Below, one piece after another: positions 1-7,666 of a stretch of 64,000 nt of DNA. Source of the stretch: Nonomuraea wenchangensis (GTDB lineage Bacteria; Actinomycetota; Actinomycetes; Streptosporangiales; Streptosporangiaceae); assembly GCF_900111685.1 (NCBI RefSeq), contig NZ_FOHX01000005.1:248001-312000 (forward strand), written 5' to 3'. Numbering within the stretch: position 1 is the stretch's first letter; every line of letters begins with the position of its first letter. The notes under the pieces were generated by a model that was given only the letters and a program-made list of their open reading frames with translations, did no database searches and was not told the DNA's origin. The position numbers and the translations under genes were made by a program.

Positions 1-1067
1 ATGCGCCCCACCGGCCCCGACACCACCGTGTGGTGCGGCTGGATCCAGGTGAGGTATTCCTCGTAGCGGTCGGCGAACTTCCGGTCGAGCAGCGGCCCGG
101 CCAGCACGTCACCGGCCGGGTCGCCGACCGTGGCGGCCGACAGCGCCCGCACCAGCCGCTCGACGAACGCGTCGTGGACGCTCTCGTGCACGATCGCCGT
201 GCCGAGGCTGGTGCAGCGCTGGCCCGCGGTGCCGAAGCCGGAGAACAGCGCGCCCTCGGCGGCGAGGTCGAGGTCGGCGTCCGGCATGATCACCATGGGG
301 TTCTTGCCGCCCAGCTCCAGGCAGGCCGACTGCAGGTGCCGGCCGGTCAGCTCGCCGACACGCCGCCCGACCTCGCTGGAGCCGGTGAAGCCCACCTTGT
401 GCACGGTGCCCTCCCCGAGCGCCCGCTCCAGACCGGCGAACGTCTCCGCGCCGTCGGCGAAGAGCACGTTGAGCACGCCGTCGGGCAGGCCGGCCGCGGT
501 GAAGAGCTCGAACATGGCGTGGGCGGAGGCGGCGGCGTACTCGGCGGGCTTCCACACCACCGCGTTGCCGCACAGCAGGGCCGGGACGAGGTACCACGAG
601 GGGACGGCCACCGGGAAGTTGCCCGCCGTGATGACCGCGGCCACGCCGACCGGGTTGCGGAAGGTGAACAGGTTCTTGTCCGGCATCTCCGACGGCACCG
701 TCTGGCCGTACAGCCGGCGGCCCTCGCCCAGGAAGAAGTCACAGGTGTCGACGATCTCGCGGACCTCGCCCAGCGCCTCCGCGTACGGCTTGCCGATCTC
801 CTCGGTCACCAGCCGGGCCAGCGCCTCGGCGTTGGCCTCCACCAGCCGCCCGATCGAGGCGATCACCCGGCCGCGCACCGGCGCCGGCACCTTCGCCCAC
901 TCGCGCTGCGCCTCCGCCGCGGCGCGGCAGGCGGCGGCGAACGTGGCCGCGTCCGCCAGGCCGACCCGCGCCACGACCTCGGCCGGGCGGGCGGGGTTGG
1001 TCGAGTCGTACGTGGCCGTGCTCGCGGCCTCCTTGCCGCCCACGACGGACATGATCTGTCGGCTCAC
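1..1067 (-). CDS. aldehyde dehydrogenase family protein (3' end outside window)
   Basis: NAD(P)-dependent oxidation of an aldehyde to the acid. 355 codons are present; the C-terminus runs off the left edge. Visible ALDH hallmarks are the coenzyme-binding KPAE (Lys173), the general-base glutamate in CLELGGKNP (Glu251) and the nucleophile in GQRCTS (Cys285). The GTG start at 1067 is chosen because GGAGGAGG ends 3 nt upstream; an ATG five codons later is possible. The CLELGGKNP and GQRCTSLGT context suggests the broad succinate-semialdehyde/aminoadipate-semialdehyde branch, but the substrate cannot be fixed from sequence. The gene is followed on the opposite side of its promoter by galU on the same strand, with no sign of coupling. 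Confidence 0.9.
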   Translation of the reverse strand, partial: MSRQIMSVVGGKEAASTATYDSTNPARPAEVVARVGLADAATFAAACRAAAEAQREWAKVPAPVRGRVIASIGRLVEANAEALARLVTEEIGKPYAEALGEVREIVDTCDFFLGEGRRLYGQTVPSEMPDKNLFTFRNPVGVAAVITAGNFPVAVPSWYLVPALLCGNAVVWKPAEYAAASAHAMFELFTAAGLPDGVLNVLFADGAETFAGLERALGEGTVHKVGFTGSSEVGRRVGELTGRHLQSACLELGGKNPMVIMPDADLDLAAEGALFSGFGTAGQRCTSLGTAIVHESVHDAFVERLVRALSAATVGDPAGDVLAGPLLDRKFADRYEEYLTWIQPHHTVVSGPVGR

Positions 1068-1098
1068 CGGGCCTCCTCCGTAAGTGTTGCGGTAGACG

Positions 1099-1971
1099 CT
1101 AGCTCTCCTGAGCCAATTTACGTAGCTCCGGCCCGTAGGCGGGATCGGCGAGCGCGGCGGCGAACTGCGCCTTCAGGTAGTCGAGCGGAGAGCCGGTGTC
1201 CCACCAGGTGCCGTCGATGACCTGCCCGTAGACCGGGTGGCCGGCGGCGGCGTGGCGGTGGAGCGCGTCGGTGAGGTAGATCTCGCCCTCGGGGTGCTCG
1301 TGCCAGCGGCGGGTGGCGGCCTCCAGCTCGGCCACCACGCCGGGCGTGACGACATAGCCGCCGATGGCGGCGTAACGCGACGGGGCCTCCTCCGGGCGCG
1401 GCTTCTCCACCAGCCCCGAGATGCGCAGCCGGCCGCCGCCGAGATCCTCCTCGACCACCGGCACGCCGTAGCGGGAGGCGTCCTCGACCGCCATCGGCAT
1501 CAGGGCCAGCACCGGGGCGCCCGCCGCCTCGTAGGCGGACTTGAGCTGCCGGGCGCGCGGCACCTCGGCCACGAACACGTCGTCGGCCCACAGCACCATG
1601 AACGGCTCGTCGCCGATCACGCGGGCGGCGTTGAGCACCGGCGTGCCGTTGCCGTAGGGGCCGTTCTGGTAGAGGTAGGTGATGTGGGCCAGCGAGGACA
1701 GCTCGGCCACCGCCGCCGCCAGATCGTCCTTGCCCGCCGCGGCCAGCTGCGCCTCCAGGTCGGCGTCCGGCGCGAAGTGCCGCTGGACCAGCTCCTTGCG
1801 GGAGGAGGTGACGATGGTGATGTCGTCGATGCCCGACTCCACCAGCTCCCGGATGGTGTGCTCGATGACGGGCTTGTCGCCGATCGGCAACATCTCCTTC
1901 GGCAGCGCCTTGGTCAGGGGCAGCAACCTCGTGCCAAGACCGGCCACCGGGATCACGGCTTTGCGCACCAC
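1099..1971 (-). CDS. galU: UTP--glucose-1-phosphate uridylyltransferase
   Basis: Makes UDP-glucose from UTP and glucose 1-phosphate, feeding cell-wall glycans, trehalose and exopolysaccharide. The 290-aa product has the N-terminal nucleotidyltransferase signature GLGTR followed by TKALPKEMLP, the metal-binding ADD of VLWADDVFV and the later GLVEKP lysine region, all in the order of bacterial GalU (about 300 aa). The GTG at 1971 is preferred because AAGGAG lies 6 nt before it and the family begins with VRKAVIP; an upstream ATG at 2013 would add 14 residues unlike the family. It lies between an aldehyde dehydrogenase and a DUF1876 gene on the same strand. Confidence 0.93.
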   Translation of the reverse strand: MVRKAVIPVAGLGTRLLPLTKALPKEMLPIGDKPVIEHTIRELVESGIDDITIVTSSRKELVQRHFAPDADLEAQLAAAGKDDLAAAVAELSSLAHITYLYQNGPYGNGTPVLNAARVIGDEPFMVLWADDVFVAEVPRARQLKSAYEAAGAPVLALMPMAVEDASRYGVPVVEEDLGGGRLRISGLVEKPRPEEAPSRYAAIGGYVVTPGVVAELEAATRRWHEHPEGEIYLTDALHRHAAAGHPVYGQVIDGTWWDTGSPLDYLKAQFAAALADPAYGPELRKLAQES

Positions 1972-2025
1972 GTGGATCTCCTTCGCGAGATGTGGGCACG
2001 TCACCGCGATCATTTCACGACGAAA

Positions 2026-2295
2026 TCACCACGAACGGCTCGGGGCGGACGTCTCGACCGAGCTCGCGATGTCCCGTCGCGTGGTCAGCGCCAGCTGTTC
2101 GGCGAGGTCGGCCAGGGCCCTCGAGGCCGCCAGCTCGTCGCCGATCAGCGGCACCGACGGGTCCGACGGGTTGCGTCGCGCCCGCCCCTGACCCCTTACC
2201 TCGACGCCGTCGTCGGTCACCAGTTCCGCCCGCGCCGAGGTGTCGTCGCCGTCCTCGGTCAGCTCCAGGCGTACGTTCCATTCTTTTGCTCTCAT
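2026..2295 (-). CDS. DUF1876 (Rv1738-like) dormancy-associated small protein
   Basis: An 89-aa protein of the DUF1876 family: an N-terminal WNVRLELTEDGDDTSARAEL strand segment, a GRARRNP segment and a helical GDELAASRALADLAEQL tail. The M. tuberculosis member Rv1738 belongs to the DosR regulon and resembles ribosome hibernation factors in fold; a role in stress or dormancy here is inferred from that family. Its ATG overlaps the stop of the upstream SRPBCC gene (TGA at 2292-2294), so translation is probably coupled. The operon diverges from a universal stress protein gene, which supports the stress assignment. Confidence 0.8.
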   Translation of the reverse strand: MRAKEWNVRLELTEDGDDTSARAELVTDDGVEVRGQGRARRNPSDPSVPLIGDELAASRALADLAEQLALTTRRDIASSVETSAPSRSW

Positions 2296-2891
2296 GGCAA
2301 CCGGCTGCCCACGCGCGGCTCGAAGAAACTCCGCCGGAACTCGCGTTCGGCCAGCGCCTTCACGGTGCCGAGCCGGCCGCGTACGGCGAGGAAATCTGCC
2401 GACCGCGACAGCACCAGATAGACGAAGCCCGGCACGCCCGGCCGGCAGCGGATCCGCTGCCGCGACACCAGCCGGGTACGCCCCTCGCCGAGGTCGCGCA
2501 GCGCGATCGTCCACGCCAGCGTGACGTGGAAGGCGCGTGTCGACACCACCAGCAGCCGCTCCGGCTCCGCCTGGACGACCCGGTAACCGGCGTCGCCGCG
2601 ACCGGCCGGCAGCAGGTCGCCGACCCCCAACTTGCGCGGCTCCGGCACGAAGGGCTCGTCCGGCCCGACCACCTGCGCCAGCCACGGCCACACCGCCTCC
2701 GGCGGGGCCTCGATCGTGACGGCGCGGGTCGCGACGATGTGCGGGTGCGGCACCAGCTCGTCGCCGGGCAGCGCCGCGCGGGCCTCCTCGCGCGTCGCGC
2801 CCCAGCGCAGCAGCCGGGGACGGACGAGCAGCAGGTACGCGACCGGCACGGCCGCCCACCAGAGCCACCGCGGGTTGGGAAAACCTCTCAT
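2292..2891 (-). CDS. SRPBCC-fold membrane-anchored protein
   Basis: 199 aa. A single hydrophobic segment near residues 7-22 (WLWWAAVPVAYLLL) is followed by a START/polyketide-cyclase-like (SRPBCC) domain, recognisable by RAVTIEAPPEAVWPWLAQ at the start of the fold and by the later strand pattern. Such domains bind hydrophobic ligands; the ligand is unknown. The ATG at 2891 with GAGGG just upstream is preferred over an upstream start in low-complexity coding. It is the first gene of a two-gene operon with the DUF1876 gene (4-nt overlap) and faces the universal stress protein gene across a 170-nt intergenic region with DosR-like palindromes. Confidence 0.75.
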   Translation of the reverse strand: MRGFPNPRWLWWAAVPVAYLLLVRPRLLRWGATREEARAALPGDELVPHPHIVATRAVTIEAPPEAVWPWLAQVVGPDEPFVPEPRKLGVGDLLPAGRGDAGYRVVQAEPERLLVVSTRAFHVTLAWTIALRDLGEGRTRLVSRQRIRCRPGVPGFVYLVLSRSADFLAVRGRLGTVKALAEREFRRSFFEPRVGSRLP

Positions 2892-2921
2892 GCCCTCAGT
2901 GTCCGTTCTGACCCGTGACGA

Positions 2922-2987
2922 GGGCCAGTGCCCAAGGGCGGTGTCGGCGCGGACGTTCGGCCGGGCGCGCGGAGGGTCCTTCGGCCC
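2922..2987. promoter_or_regulatory. two DosR/DevR-like palindromes between divergent stress genes
   Basis: GGGCCAGTGCCC (2922-2933) and GGGTCCTTCGGCCC (2974-2987) are dyad-symmetric sites in the 170-nt gap between the SRPBCC/DUF1876 operon and the universal stress gene. Read on the minus strand the second is GGGCCGAAGGACCC, close to a site before the DoxX-like gene (4673-4685). They resemble the GGGAC-N4-GTCCC class bound by DosR/DevR/OsdR regulators; binding is inferred. Confidence 0.45.
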
Positions 2988-3061
2988 TCGCCTCATGGAC
3001 CTCCGGCCCTGCGCCCGGAGCCCGCCCGCACGCTGCGATGGAAGGACGAGAGGAGGCCATC

Positions 3062-3913
3062 ATGATCGTGGTGGGTGTGGACGGGTCGATGACCGCGCGG
3101 GCGGCGGTGGACTGGGCGGCCGCGGACGCGTTCCGCGCGCACCTGCCGCTGCGGATCGTGCACGCGGTGGACCGCTCGCCGTACCAGGTGGACAGGTTCG
3201 GCGGCTCCGGCGGCGGCGACACGCTGGTCCGAGAGGGGCAGCGGGTGCTGCGCGAGGCCGTCGCCCTGGCGCGGGAGCGGCAGCCCTCGGTCGAGGTGAC
3301 GACGCGGGACGTCGAGGGCTCGCCCGTGGCCGTGCTGCGCGAGCAGGCGGAGCGGGCCGGCGAGATCGTCCTCGGCAGCCGCGGGCTCGGCGGCTTCGCC
3401 GGGACGCTGCTCGGCTCCGTCAGCGCGCAGGTGGCCGGGCAGGCGCCGTGCCCCGTCGTCGTCGTACGCGGCGAGCGGCGGCCCCGGCAGGGCCGGATCG
3501 TGGCCGGCGTGGACGACTCGCCCACGTCCGAGCCCGCGCTCGCCTACGCCTTCCAGCAGGCGGACCTGCGCGGCAGCGGCCTCCAGGTGGTGCACGCCTT
3601 CGCGCCGGAGATCGCCCGCGACCTCGACGAGGTGTGCGCCGCGCGGCACCGGGTCGTCCAGAAACGGCTGATGGCCTTCCGCGACCGCTACCCGCACCTG
3701 GAGGTCGAGGAGATCGTCAGGTTCGCCCACCCGGTGGACGCGCTCACCGCGGCCTCCGCCGAGGCCGACCTGGTGGTGGTCGGCTCCCGAGGGCACGGGC
3801 CGTTCGGCGCGGCGCTGCTCGGCTCGGTCAGCCGCGGCGTCCTGCACCACGCCCGCTGCACGGTGGCCGTCGTACGCGCTCCGCGGGCAGATGTCCCCGC
3901 GCAGAGGACTTAA
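3062..3913 (+). CDS. universal stress protein with tandem Usp domains
   Basis: 283 aa with two Usp (UspA-fold) domains. Domain 1 begins MIVVGVDGSMTARAAVDWAA and ends with the nucleotide-binding GSRGLGGFAGTLLGSVS; domain 2 begins IVAGVDDSPTSEPALAYAF and ends with GSRGHGPFGAALLGSVS. The G-2X-G-9X-G(S/T) ATP-binding signature is therefore present in both halves. Tandem Usp proteins are commonly induced by hypoxia or stationary phase in actinomycetes under DosR-type control. The ATG at 3062 has AGGAGG six nt upstream. A CBS-BON gene and a DoxX-like gene follow on the same strand, forming a stress cluster. Confidence 0.92.
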   Translation: MIVVGVDGSMTARAAVDWAAADAFRAHLPLRIVHAVDRSPYQVDRFGGSGGGDTLVREGQRVLREAVALARERQPSVEVTTRDVEGSPVAVLREQAERAGEIVLGSRGLGGFAGTLLGSVSAQVAGQAPCPVVVVRGERRPRQGRIVAGVDDSPTSEPALAYAFQQADLRGSGLQVVHAFAPEIARDLDEVCAARHRVVQKRLMAFRDRYPHLEVEEIVRFAHPVDALTAASAEADLVVVGSRGHGPFGAALLGSVSRGVLHHARCTVAVVRAPRADVPAQRT

Positions 3914-3998
3914 GCCACCACCGGCCTGGGACGTTCGCCGGTGACGGGCACGTCCACGGGTAGCGGAGCGTAGGAGGGGAAAGCGAGGTGGGAAGACC

Positions 3999-4655
3999 AT
4001 GGCAATCGAAGTCAAGGACCTCATGGGACGTGTGGCCATCGCCGTCAGGCAGGACGCGTCGTTCGCCGACATCGTGGCCGCGATGAGGCGGTTCGCGGTC
4101 GGCGCCGTCACCGTCATCGACGCCGAGCGGCGTCCCGTGGGCGTGGTCACCGCGGACGACCTCCTCATGAAGGAGACCGACCCGGTGCGCCACAGCATCT
4201 CGATCTACGAGTCGCGCCGGCAGCGGGCGGAGCACGAGAAGGCGGCGGCGGTCACGGCCGCCCGGCTCATGACCTCGCCGGCGATCACCGTCGCGCCCCG
4301 TGACCCGGTCCGGGTGGCGGCCCGGCTGATGCACGACAGGCACATCAAGCAGCTTCCCGTGGTCGACCCCGACACCGGCAGGATCGTCGGCACCCTGCAC
4401 CAGCGGGACGTCCTGCGCGTCTTCACCCGGCCGGGGGAGGAGCTGGCGGCCGACGTGCGGGCCCTGCTGCCCGAGCGGGGGGCGTACACGGTGGAGATCG
4501 ACCGGGGCGTGGTGCGCGTCGCAGGCGCGGCCGAAAGGCGCTCGCAGGTGATCGCGCTCGTGGAGCGGCTGCGGGCGGTGGAGGGCGTCATCGACGTGGT
4601 CGCGGACGTGCGCTGTGACGTGGACGACCTCGTCGCCATGCCGCCCCTGCTGTAG
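3999..4655 (+). CDS. CBS-pair and BON domain protein
   Basis: 218 aa. Two CBS motifs (about residues 8-62 and 86-142; the second contains DRHIKQLPVVDPDTGRIVG) form a Bateman module that typically senses adenine nucleotides. A C-terminal BON domain (about 150-212, from ADVRALLPERG to VIDVVADVRCDVDD) is a fold often tied to membrane or lipid binding. CBS-BON proteins sit in DosR/hypoxia clusters of mycobacteria and streptomycetes next to Usp proteins, as here. The ATG at 3999 has a purine-rich stretch (GAGGTGGGAAG) upstream. Its direct target is unknown. Confidence 0.88.
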   Translation: MAIEVKDLMGRVAIAVRQDASFADIVAAMRRFAVGAVTVIDAERRPVGVVTADDLLMKETDPVRHSISIYESRRQRAEHEKAAAVTAARLMTSPAITVAPRDPVRVAARLMHDRHIKQLPVVDPDTGRIVGTLHQRDVLRVFTRPGEELAADVRALLPERGAYTVEIDRGVVRVAGAAERRSQVIALVERLRAVEGVIDVVADVRCDVDDLVAMPPLL

Positions 4656-4672
4656 CGGCCGGCCCGGAGTGA

Positions 4673-4685
4673 GGACCAAAGGCCC
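4673..4685 (+). promoter_or_regulatory. DosR/DevR-like box upstream of the DoxX-like gene
   Basis: GGACCAAAGGCCC lies 18 nt after the CBS-BON stop and about 100 nt before the next gene. It shares the pattern GGRCCRAAGGMCC with the minus-strand reading of the palindrome at 2974-2987, and so looks like another copy of the same operator. Confidence 0.4.
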
Positions 4686-4781
4686 CTGCCGGGCGGGCCG
4701 TACGGCTCTGCGTCAAAGCCGTGTGAAGCGATGTCCTTGAGGTACGGGAACACGAAGCGATCTCCACGAAAGGACGCCGTC

Positions 4782-5315
4782 ATGACCGCCACCGTCGTCA
4801 GCAAGCACGCCACCGGGGCCCACGCCGCCACCGGAAGAGCACGCCGCCCCGTGGACTACGTCTGGGCCGCCGCCCGCATCTCGATCGGCTGGGTCTTCCT
4901 GTGGGCCTTCCTGGACAAGACGTTCGGCTGGGGCTTCGCCACCCCGGCGGCCAAGGCCTGGATCAACGGAGGCAGCCCCACCACCGGCTTCCTCAAGGGC
5001 ACCGGCGAGAACGCGCTCGGCGGCTTCTTCAGCGCCCTGGCCGGACAGGTCTGGGTGGACTGGCTGTTCATGCTCGGCCTGCTCGGCGTCGGCGCCGCCC
5101 TGATCCTCGGGGTCGGCACGCGGATCGCGGCCGTCGCAGGGACCGTGATGCTGGTGCTCATGTGGGCCGCCGAGCTGCCCCTCACCACCAACCCGTTCAT
5201 GGACGAGCACATCATCTACGCGATCGTCCTGATCGGCCTGGCCCTCGCGAACGCCGGCGCCACCCTCGGCCTCGGCAACCTGCGGATCGTCCGCGAGAAC
5301 GCGTGGCTCAGGTAG
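4782..5315 (+). CDS. DoxX-like integral membrane protein
   Basis: 177 aa with four predicted transmembrane helices: around residues 28-46 (ISIGWVFLWAFLDKTFG), 90-108, 112-130 and 140-160. The layout and the LDKTFGWGF segment after helix 1 match DoxX/DoxD-like membrane proteins, some of which take part in thiol or redox homeostasis; the function is not known. The ATG at 4782 has AAGGA about 8 nt upstream and is favoured over an in-frame ATG at 4731. It is the last gene of the Usp/CBS-BON stress cluster and has its own DosR-like box. Its 3' end overlaps the convergent HAD gene by 8 nt. Confidence 0.8.
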   Translation: MTATVVSKHATGAHAATGRARRPVDYVWAAARISIGWVFLWAFLDKTFGWGFATPAAKAWINGGSPTTGFLKGTGENALGGFFSALAGQVWVDWLFMLGLLGVGAALILGVGTRIAAVAGTVMLVLMWAAELPLTTNPFMDEHIIYAIVLIGLALANAGATLGLGNLRIVRENAWLR

Positions 5316-5988
5316 CCGGGCCGCCCGCTCCGGTCCCGGAGCCGGCCTCCCGCACGACAGAGACACCCGCCAGCACGTGGCCGACCACATGGTCGGCCAC
5401 GTTCGCGTCCACCGGCCAGACCCCGTGGTCGATCCACACGCTGCGCAGCCCGGCCGCCCTCGCGCCCGCGACGTCCGTGGCCGGGTCGTCGCCCACCATC
5501 CAGCCGCCGGCCGCCAGGTCCGCCCCGCAGCGCCGGGCCGCGATCGCGAACAGCTCCGCCGCCGGCTTGTGCACGCCCTCCGCGCCGGAGATCGCGTAAC
5601 CGTCGATCAGCCTGTCGAGCCCGGTCCGCCGGATCTTGGCGAGCTGGCGCTCACCCGAGCCGTTCGTGGCGATCCCCACCCGCCAGCCGCCGGCGCGCAG
5701 CTCCGCCAGCGCCTCGCGGACCCCCGGATAGCAGTCCACCAGCGAGGGCAGCCGCCGCCGGAACGCCTCCCACAGCTCGGCCGCCGGCTCCGGCAGCCCG
5801 AACCGCCGCCGCACCCCGTCGAAGAACCGCGCCCGGTCCGTACGCGCCTCCGCGTCCAGCGCCGTGATCAGCCCGGCCGCCTCCGGCCCGAGCCCCCGCT
5901 CCTCCGCCAGCTCGGCGGCCCACCGGGCCACCGCCGCATCCAGGTCGAGAAGGGTCCGGTCCAGGTCGAAGAGCACGAGCGGCGACAT
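5308..5988 (-). CDS. HAD-superfamily hydrolase
   Basis: 226 aa with all four HAD motifs: nucleophile DLDRT near residue 8, a Thr/Asn motif II in IATNGSG, the motif III lysine in GVHKPAAELF, and the acidic motif IV in MVGDDPATDVAGA. The helical cap between motifs I and II marks subfamily IA, so it is a small-molecule phosphatase of unknown substrate. Note that motif I reads DLDRT rather than DxDGT, which is tolerated in the family. The start has no Shine-Dalgarno but TAGGCT sits 7 nt before the ATG on the minus strand, suggesting a leaderless transcript. Confidence 0.88.
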   Translation of the reverse strand: MSPLVLFDLDRTLLDLDAAVARWAAELAEERGLGPEAAGLITALDAEARTDRARFFDGVRRRFGLPEPAAELWEAFRRRLPSLVDCYPGVREALAELRAGGWRVGIATNGSGERQLAKIRRTGLDRLIDGYAISGAEGVHKPAAELFAIAARRCGADLAAGGWMVGDDPATDVAGARAAGLRSVWIDHGVWPVDANVADHVVGHVLAGVSVVREAGSGTGAGGPAT

Positions 5989-6110
5989 GCCCGCCAGCCT
6001 ACGACCCGGCCATGTACTTGCCGGAGGTCACCCAAGGAGAGGACTTTCGCCGCTGGGCCCGCCACCCGCCCCCGCGGTGTCATGGGAGCCGGAGCGATCA
6101 GGAGGCTGAG

Positions 6111-7031
6111 ATGAGCATCGTGGGGTCCGACGGCTCCCGTACGGCACACGACACCGGACCGCAGGCCGACCAGCTCGGTGACTACCTGGCGCGCATCGGC
6201 CGAACGCCGCTGCTGACCGCCGAGGAGGAGTTCGCGCTGGCCGGGCGCGTCGCGGCCGGCAGGTCCGCCGCCCGCCTGCTCGCCGCCGGCGGCGCCCGGC
6301 CCGGCCTGGAGGAGCTGGCCGCCGACGGCCAGGCCGCCAGGGAGCACCTGATCCGGGCGAACCTGCGCCTCGTGGTCGCCGTCGCCAAACGGTACGCCTA
6401 CCGCGGCATGTCCTGGGCCGATGTCGTCCAGGACGGCAACCTGGGCCTCATCGAGGCCGTCGAACGCTTCGACCACACCCGCGGCCACCGCTTCGCCACC
6501 TGCGCCACCTGGTGGATCCGCAAGTACATCCAGCAGGGACTGGAGTACGCGCACACCATGCGGCTGCCGATCGGCGTCCAGGACGAGCTCGGCAGGCTGG
6601 CGCGGGCCGAGAGCGAGGTCGCGCAGCGCCTCGGCCGCACCCCCACCGAGGACGAGCTGGCCGCCCACCTCGGCGAGAAGGCCGCCAAGCTCGTCCTGCT
6701 GCGGCGGATCTCCCAGGGCTGCGTCAGCCTCGACCTGGCGCCGGGCGACCTCGTCGAGGACCCCGGCGGCCCCGCCCCTGTGGAGAGCGCCGAGCGGGAG
6801 GCGCTGAAGGACGTGCTGACGGAGCTGGTGGCCGGGCTGGCCCCGCGGCAGGCGATGATCGTACGGATGCGCTTCGGCCTGGCCGGCCAGGACGAGCACA
6901 CCCCGCGCCAGATCGCCGACCGGATGGGCGTGACCCCGCACTGGGTGCGCCAGCTCGAACGCGAGTCGCTGGCCCGCCTGTGCCGGCGCGGCACGAGGGC
7001 GGGCCTGACGGCCTGGACCGGCCTCGGCTGA
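6111..7031 (+). CDS. sigma-70 family RNA polymerase sigma factor (group 2-like)
   Basis: 306 aa. Region 1.2 (LGDYLARIGRTPLLTAEEE), full region 2 (ANLRLVVAVAKRYAYRGM, then DVVQDGNLGLIEAVERFD and FATCATWWIRKYI), region 3 (ARAESEVAQRLGRTPTEDEL) and region 4.2 (HTPRQIADRMGVTPHWVRQLERES) are present, so it is a primary-like, non-essential group 2/3 factor rather than an ECF factor. Region 2.4 (CATWWIRKYIQQGLEYA) differs from HrdB, hinting at a related but distinct promoter set. The ATG at 6111 follows AGGAGG. Its position beside the stress cluster suggests a stress or stationary-phase role; no anti-sigma gene is adjacent. Confidence 0.9.
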   Translation: MSIVGSDGSRTAHDTGPQADQLGDYLARIGRTPLLTAEEEFALAGRVAAGRSAARLLAAGGARPGLEELAADGQAAREHLIRANLRLVVAVAKRYAYRGMSWADVVQDGNLGLIEAVERFDHTRGHRFATCATWWIRKYIQQGLEYAHTMRLPIGVQDELGRLARAESEVAQRLGRTPTEDELAAHLGEKAAKLVLLRRISQGCVSLDLAPGDLVEDPGGPAPVESAEREALKDVLTELVAGLAPRQAMIVRMRFGLAGQDEHTPRQIADRMGVTPHWVRQLERESLARLCRRGTRAGLTAWTGLG

Positions 7032-7053
7032 ACCGTGCCCCCGGGCCCCGGCG

Positions 7054-7611
7054 TCAGGCCGTGAAGTCGGCGAAGTCGAAGCCCGGGGAGACGACGCAGC
7101 TCACCAGCACCGCCTCACCGGCCGCGGGACGGGCCGACTGCACGACGCCGCCGGGGACGACGGCTTGCGGAACCTCGCCGTCCTCGACCCGCGGGCCCAG
7201 GATCACCGTGGCGTCGCCGATCGTCAGCTCCAGCGGGCCGCCGCGGTGCCACAGCCAGACCTCGTCCGACCTGACCACGTGCGGCACGGACTCCTCGCCC
7301 GGATTGAGGAGGAAGTAGATGCCGGTCGCGGTGGCGCGGGGACCCGAGTAGCCGGGCGGCTCGAACGTCACCCCCGTGCGCCAGGTCTCCCGGAACCACC
7401 CGCCCTCCGGGTGGGGGAGCAGGTCCAGTGCGGCGGCCACGGGCGGGCGCTCGACGAACGCGACAGGGGCGCCGGTGACGTCCCTGCGCAGGAAACGGGT
7501 GCCGTCGAGGACGAGCTGTCCGGGCAGGCCGGCGGCCAGGGCGGCGGCCAGGGCGGCGGCCTCGTCGGCGACGCGGACGGACGGCCCGTCGGGGTAGGTC
7601 TTGAGCTCCAC
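7054..7611 (-). CDS. cupin (DUF985/cupin_5) protein
   Basis: 185 aa. The cupin_5 core is clear: HPEGGWFRETW, then TGIYFLLNPGEESVPHVVRSDEVWLWHRGGPLEL. The N-terminus contains an alanine-rich AAALAAALAAGL stretch before the cupin fold. Members are single-domain beta-barrels sometimes likened to epimerases or sugar-binding proteins; the reaction is unknown. The GTG at 7611 has TAGACT seven nt upstream and no Shine-Dalgarno, so it is probably leaderless, and it diverges from the equally leaderless SWIM gene. Confidence 0.82.
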   Translation of the reverse strand: MELKTYPDGPSVRVADEAAALAAALAAGLPGQLVLDGTRFLRRDVTGAPVAFVERPPVAAALDLLPHPEGGWFRETWRTGVTFEPPGYSGPRATATGIYFLLNPGEESVPHVVRSDEVWLWHRGGPLELTIGDATVILGPRVEDGEVPQAVVPGGVVQSARPAAGEAVLVSCVVSPGFDFADFTA

Positions 7612-7618
7612 CCGGCCG

Positions 7619-7659
7619 AGTCTAGGGGGCCGCGAAATGTCGGTCGGAGTGGCTAGTCT
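7619..7659. promoter_or_regulatory. back-to-back leaderless promoters of the cupin and SWIM genes
   Basis: Minus-strand -10 TAGACT (7619-7624) lies 7 nt before the cupin GTG at 7611; plus-strand -10 TAGTCT (7654-7659) lies 7 nt before GTG 7667 of the SWIM gene. Both fit the TANNNT-N7-start pattern of actinobacterial leaderless transcripts. No convincing -35 elements are visible. Confidence 0.5.
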
Positions 7660-7666
7660 GCGGCAA

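Noticed and set aside
30-1220. Long open frames on the strand opposite aldehyde dehydrogenase, galU and most other genes
   Set aside because: They arise from the GC-rich third codon position; translations are Arg/Ala/Gly-rich without family motifs and lack start context.
3919-3943. Inverted repeat CACCGGC-N11-GCCGGTG between the Usp and CBS-BON genes as a terminator
   Set aside because: No T-run follows and the loop is long; in DNA of this GC content such a repeat is expected by chance.
6111-7031. Treating the sigma factor as the ECF41 factor for the 39609 promoter
   Set aside because: It has regions 1.2, 2, 3 and 4 of a primary-like sigma factor and no SnoaL-type C-terminal domain typical of ECF41.
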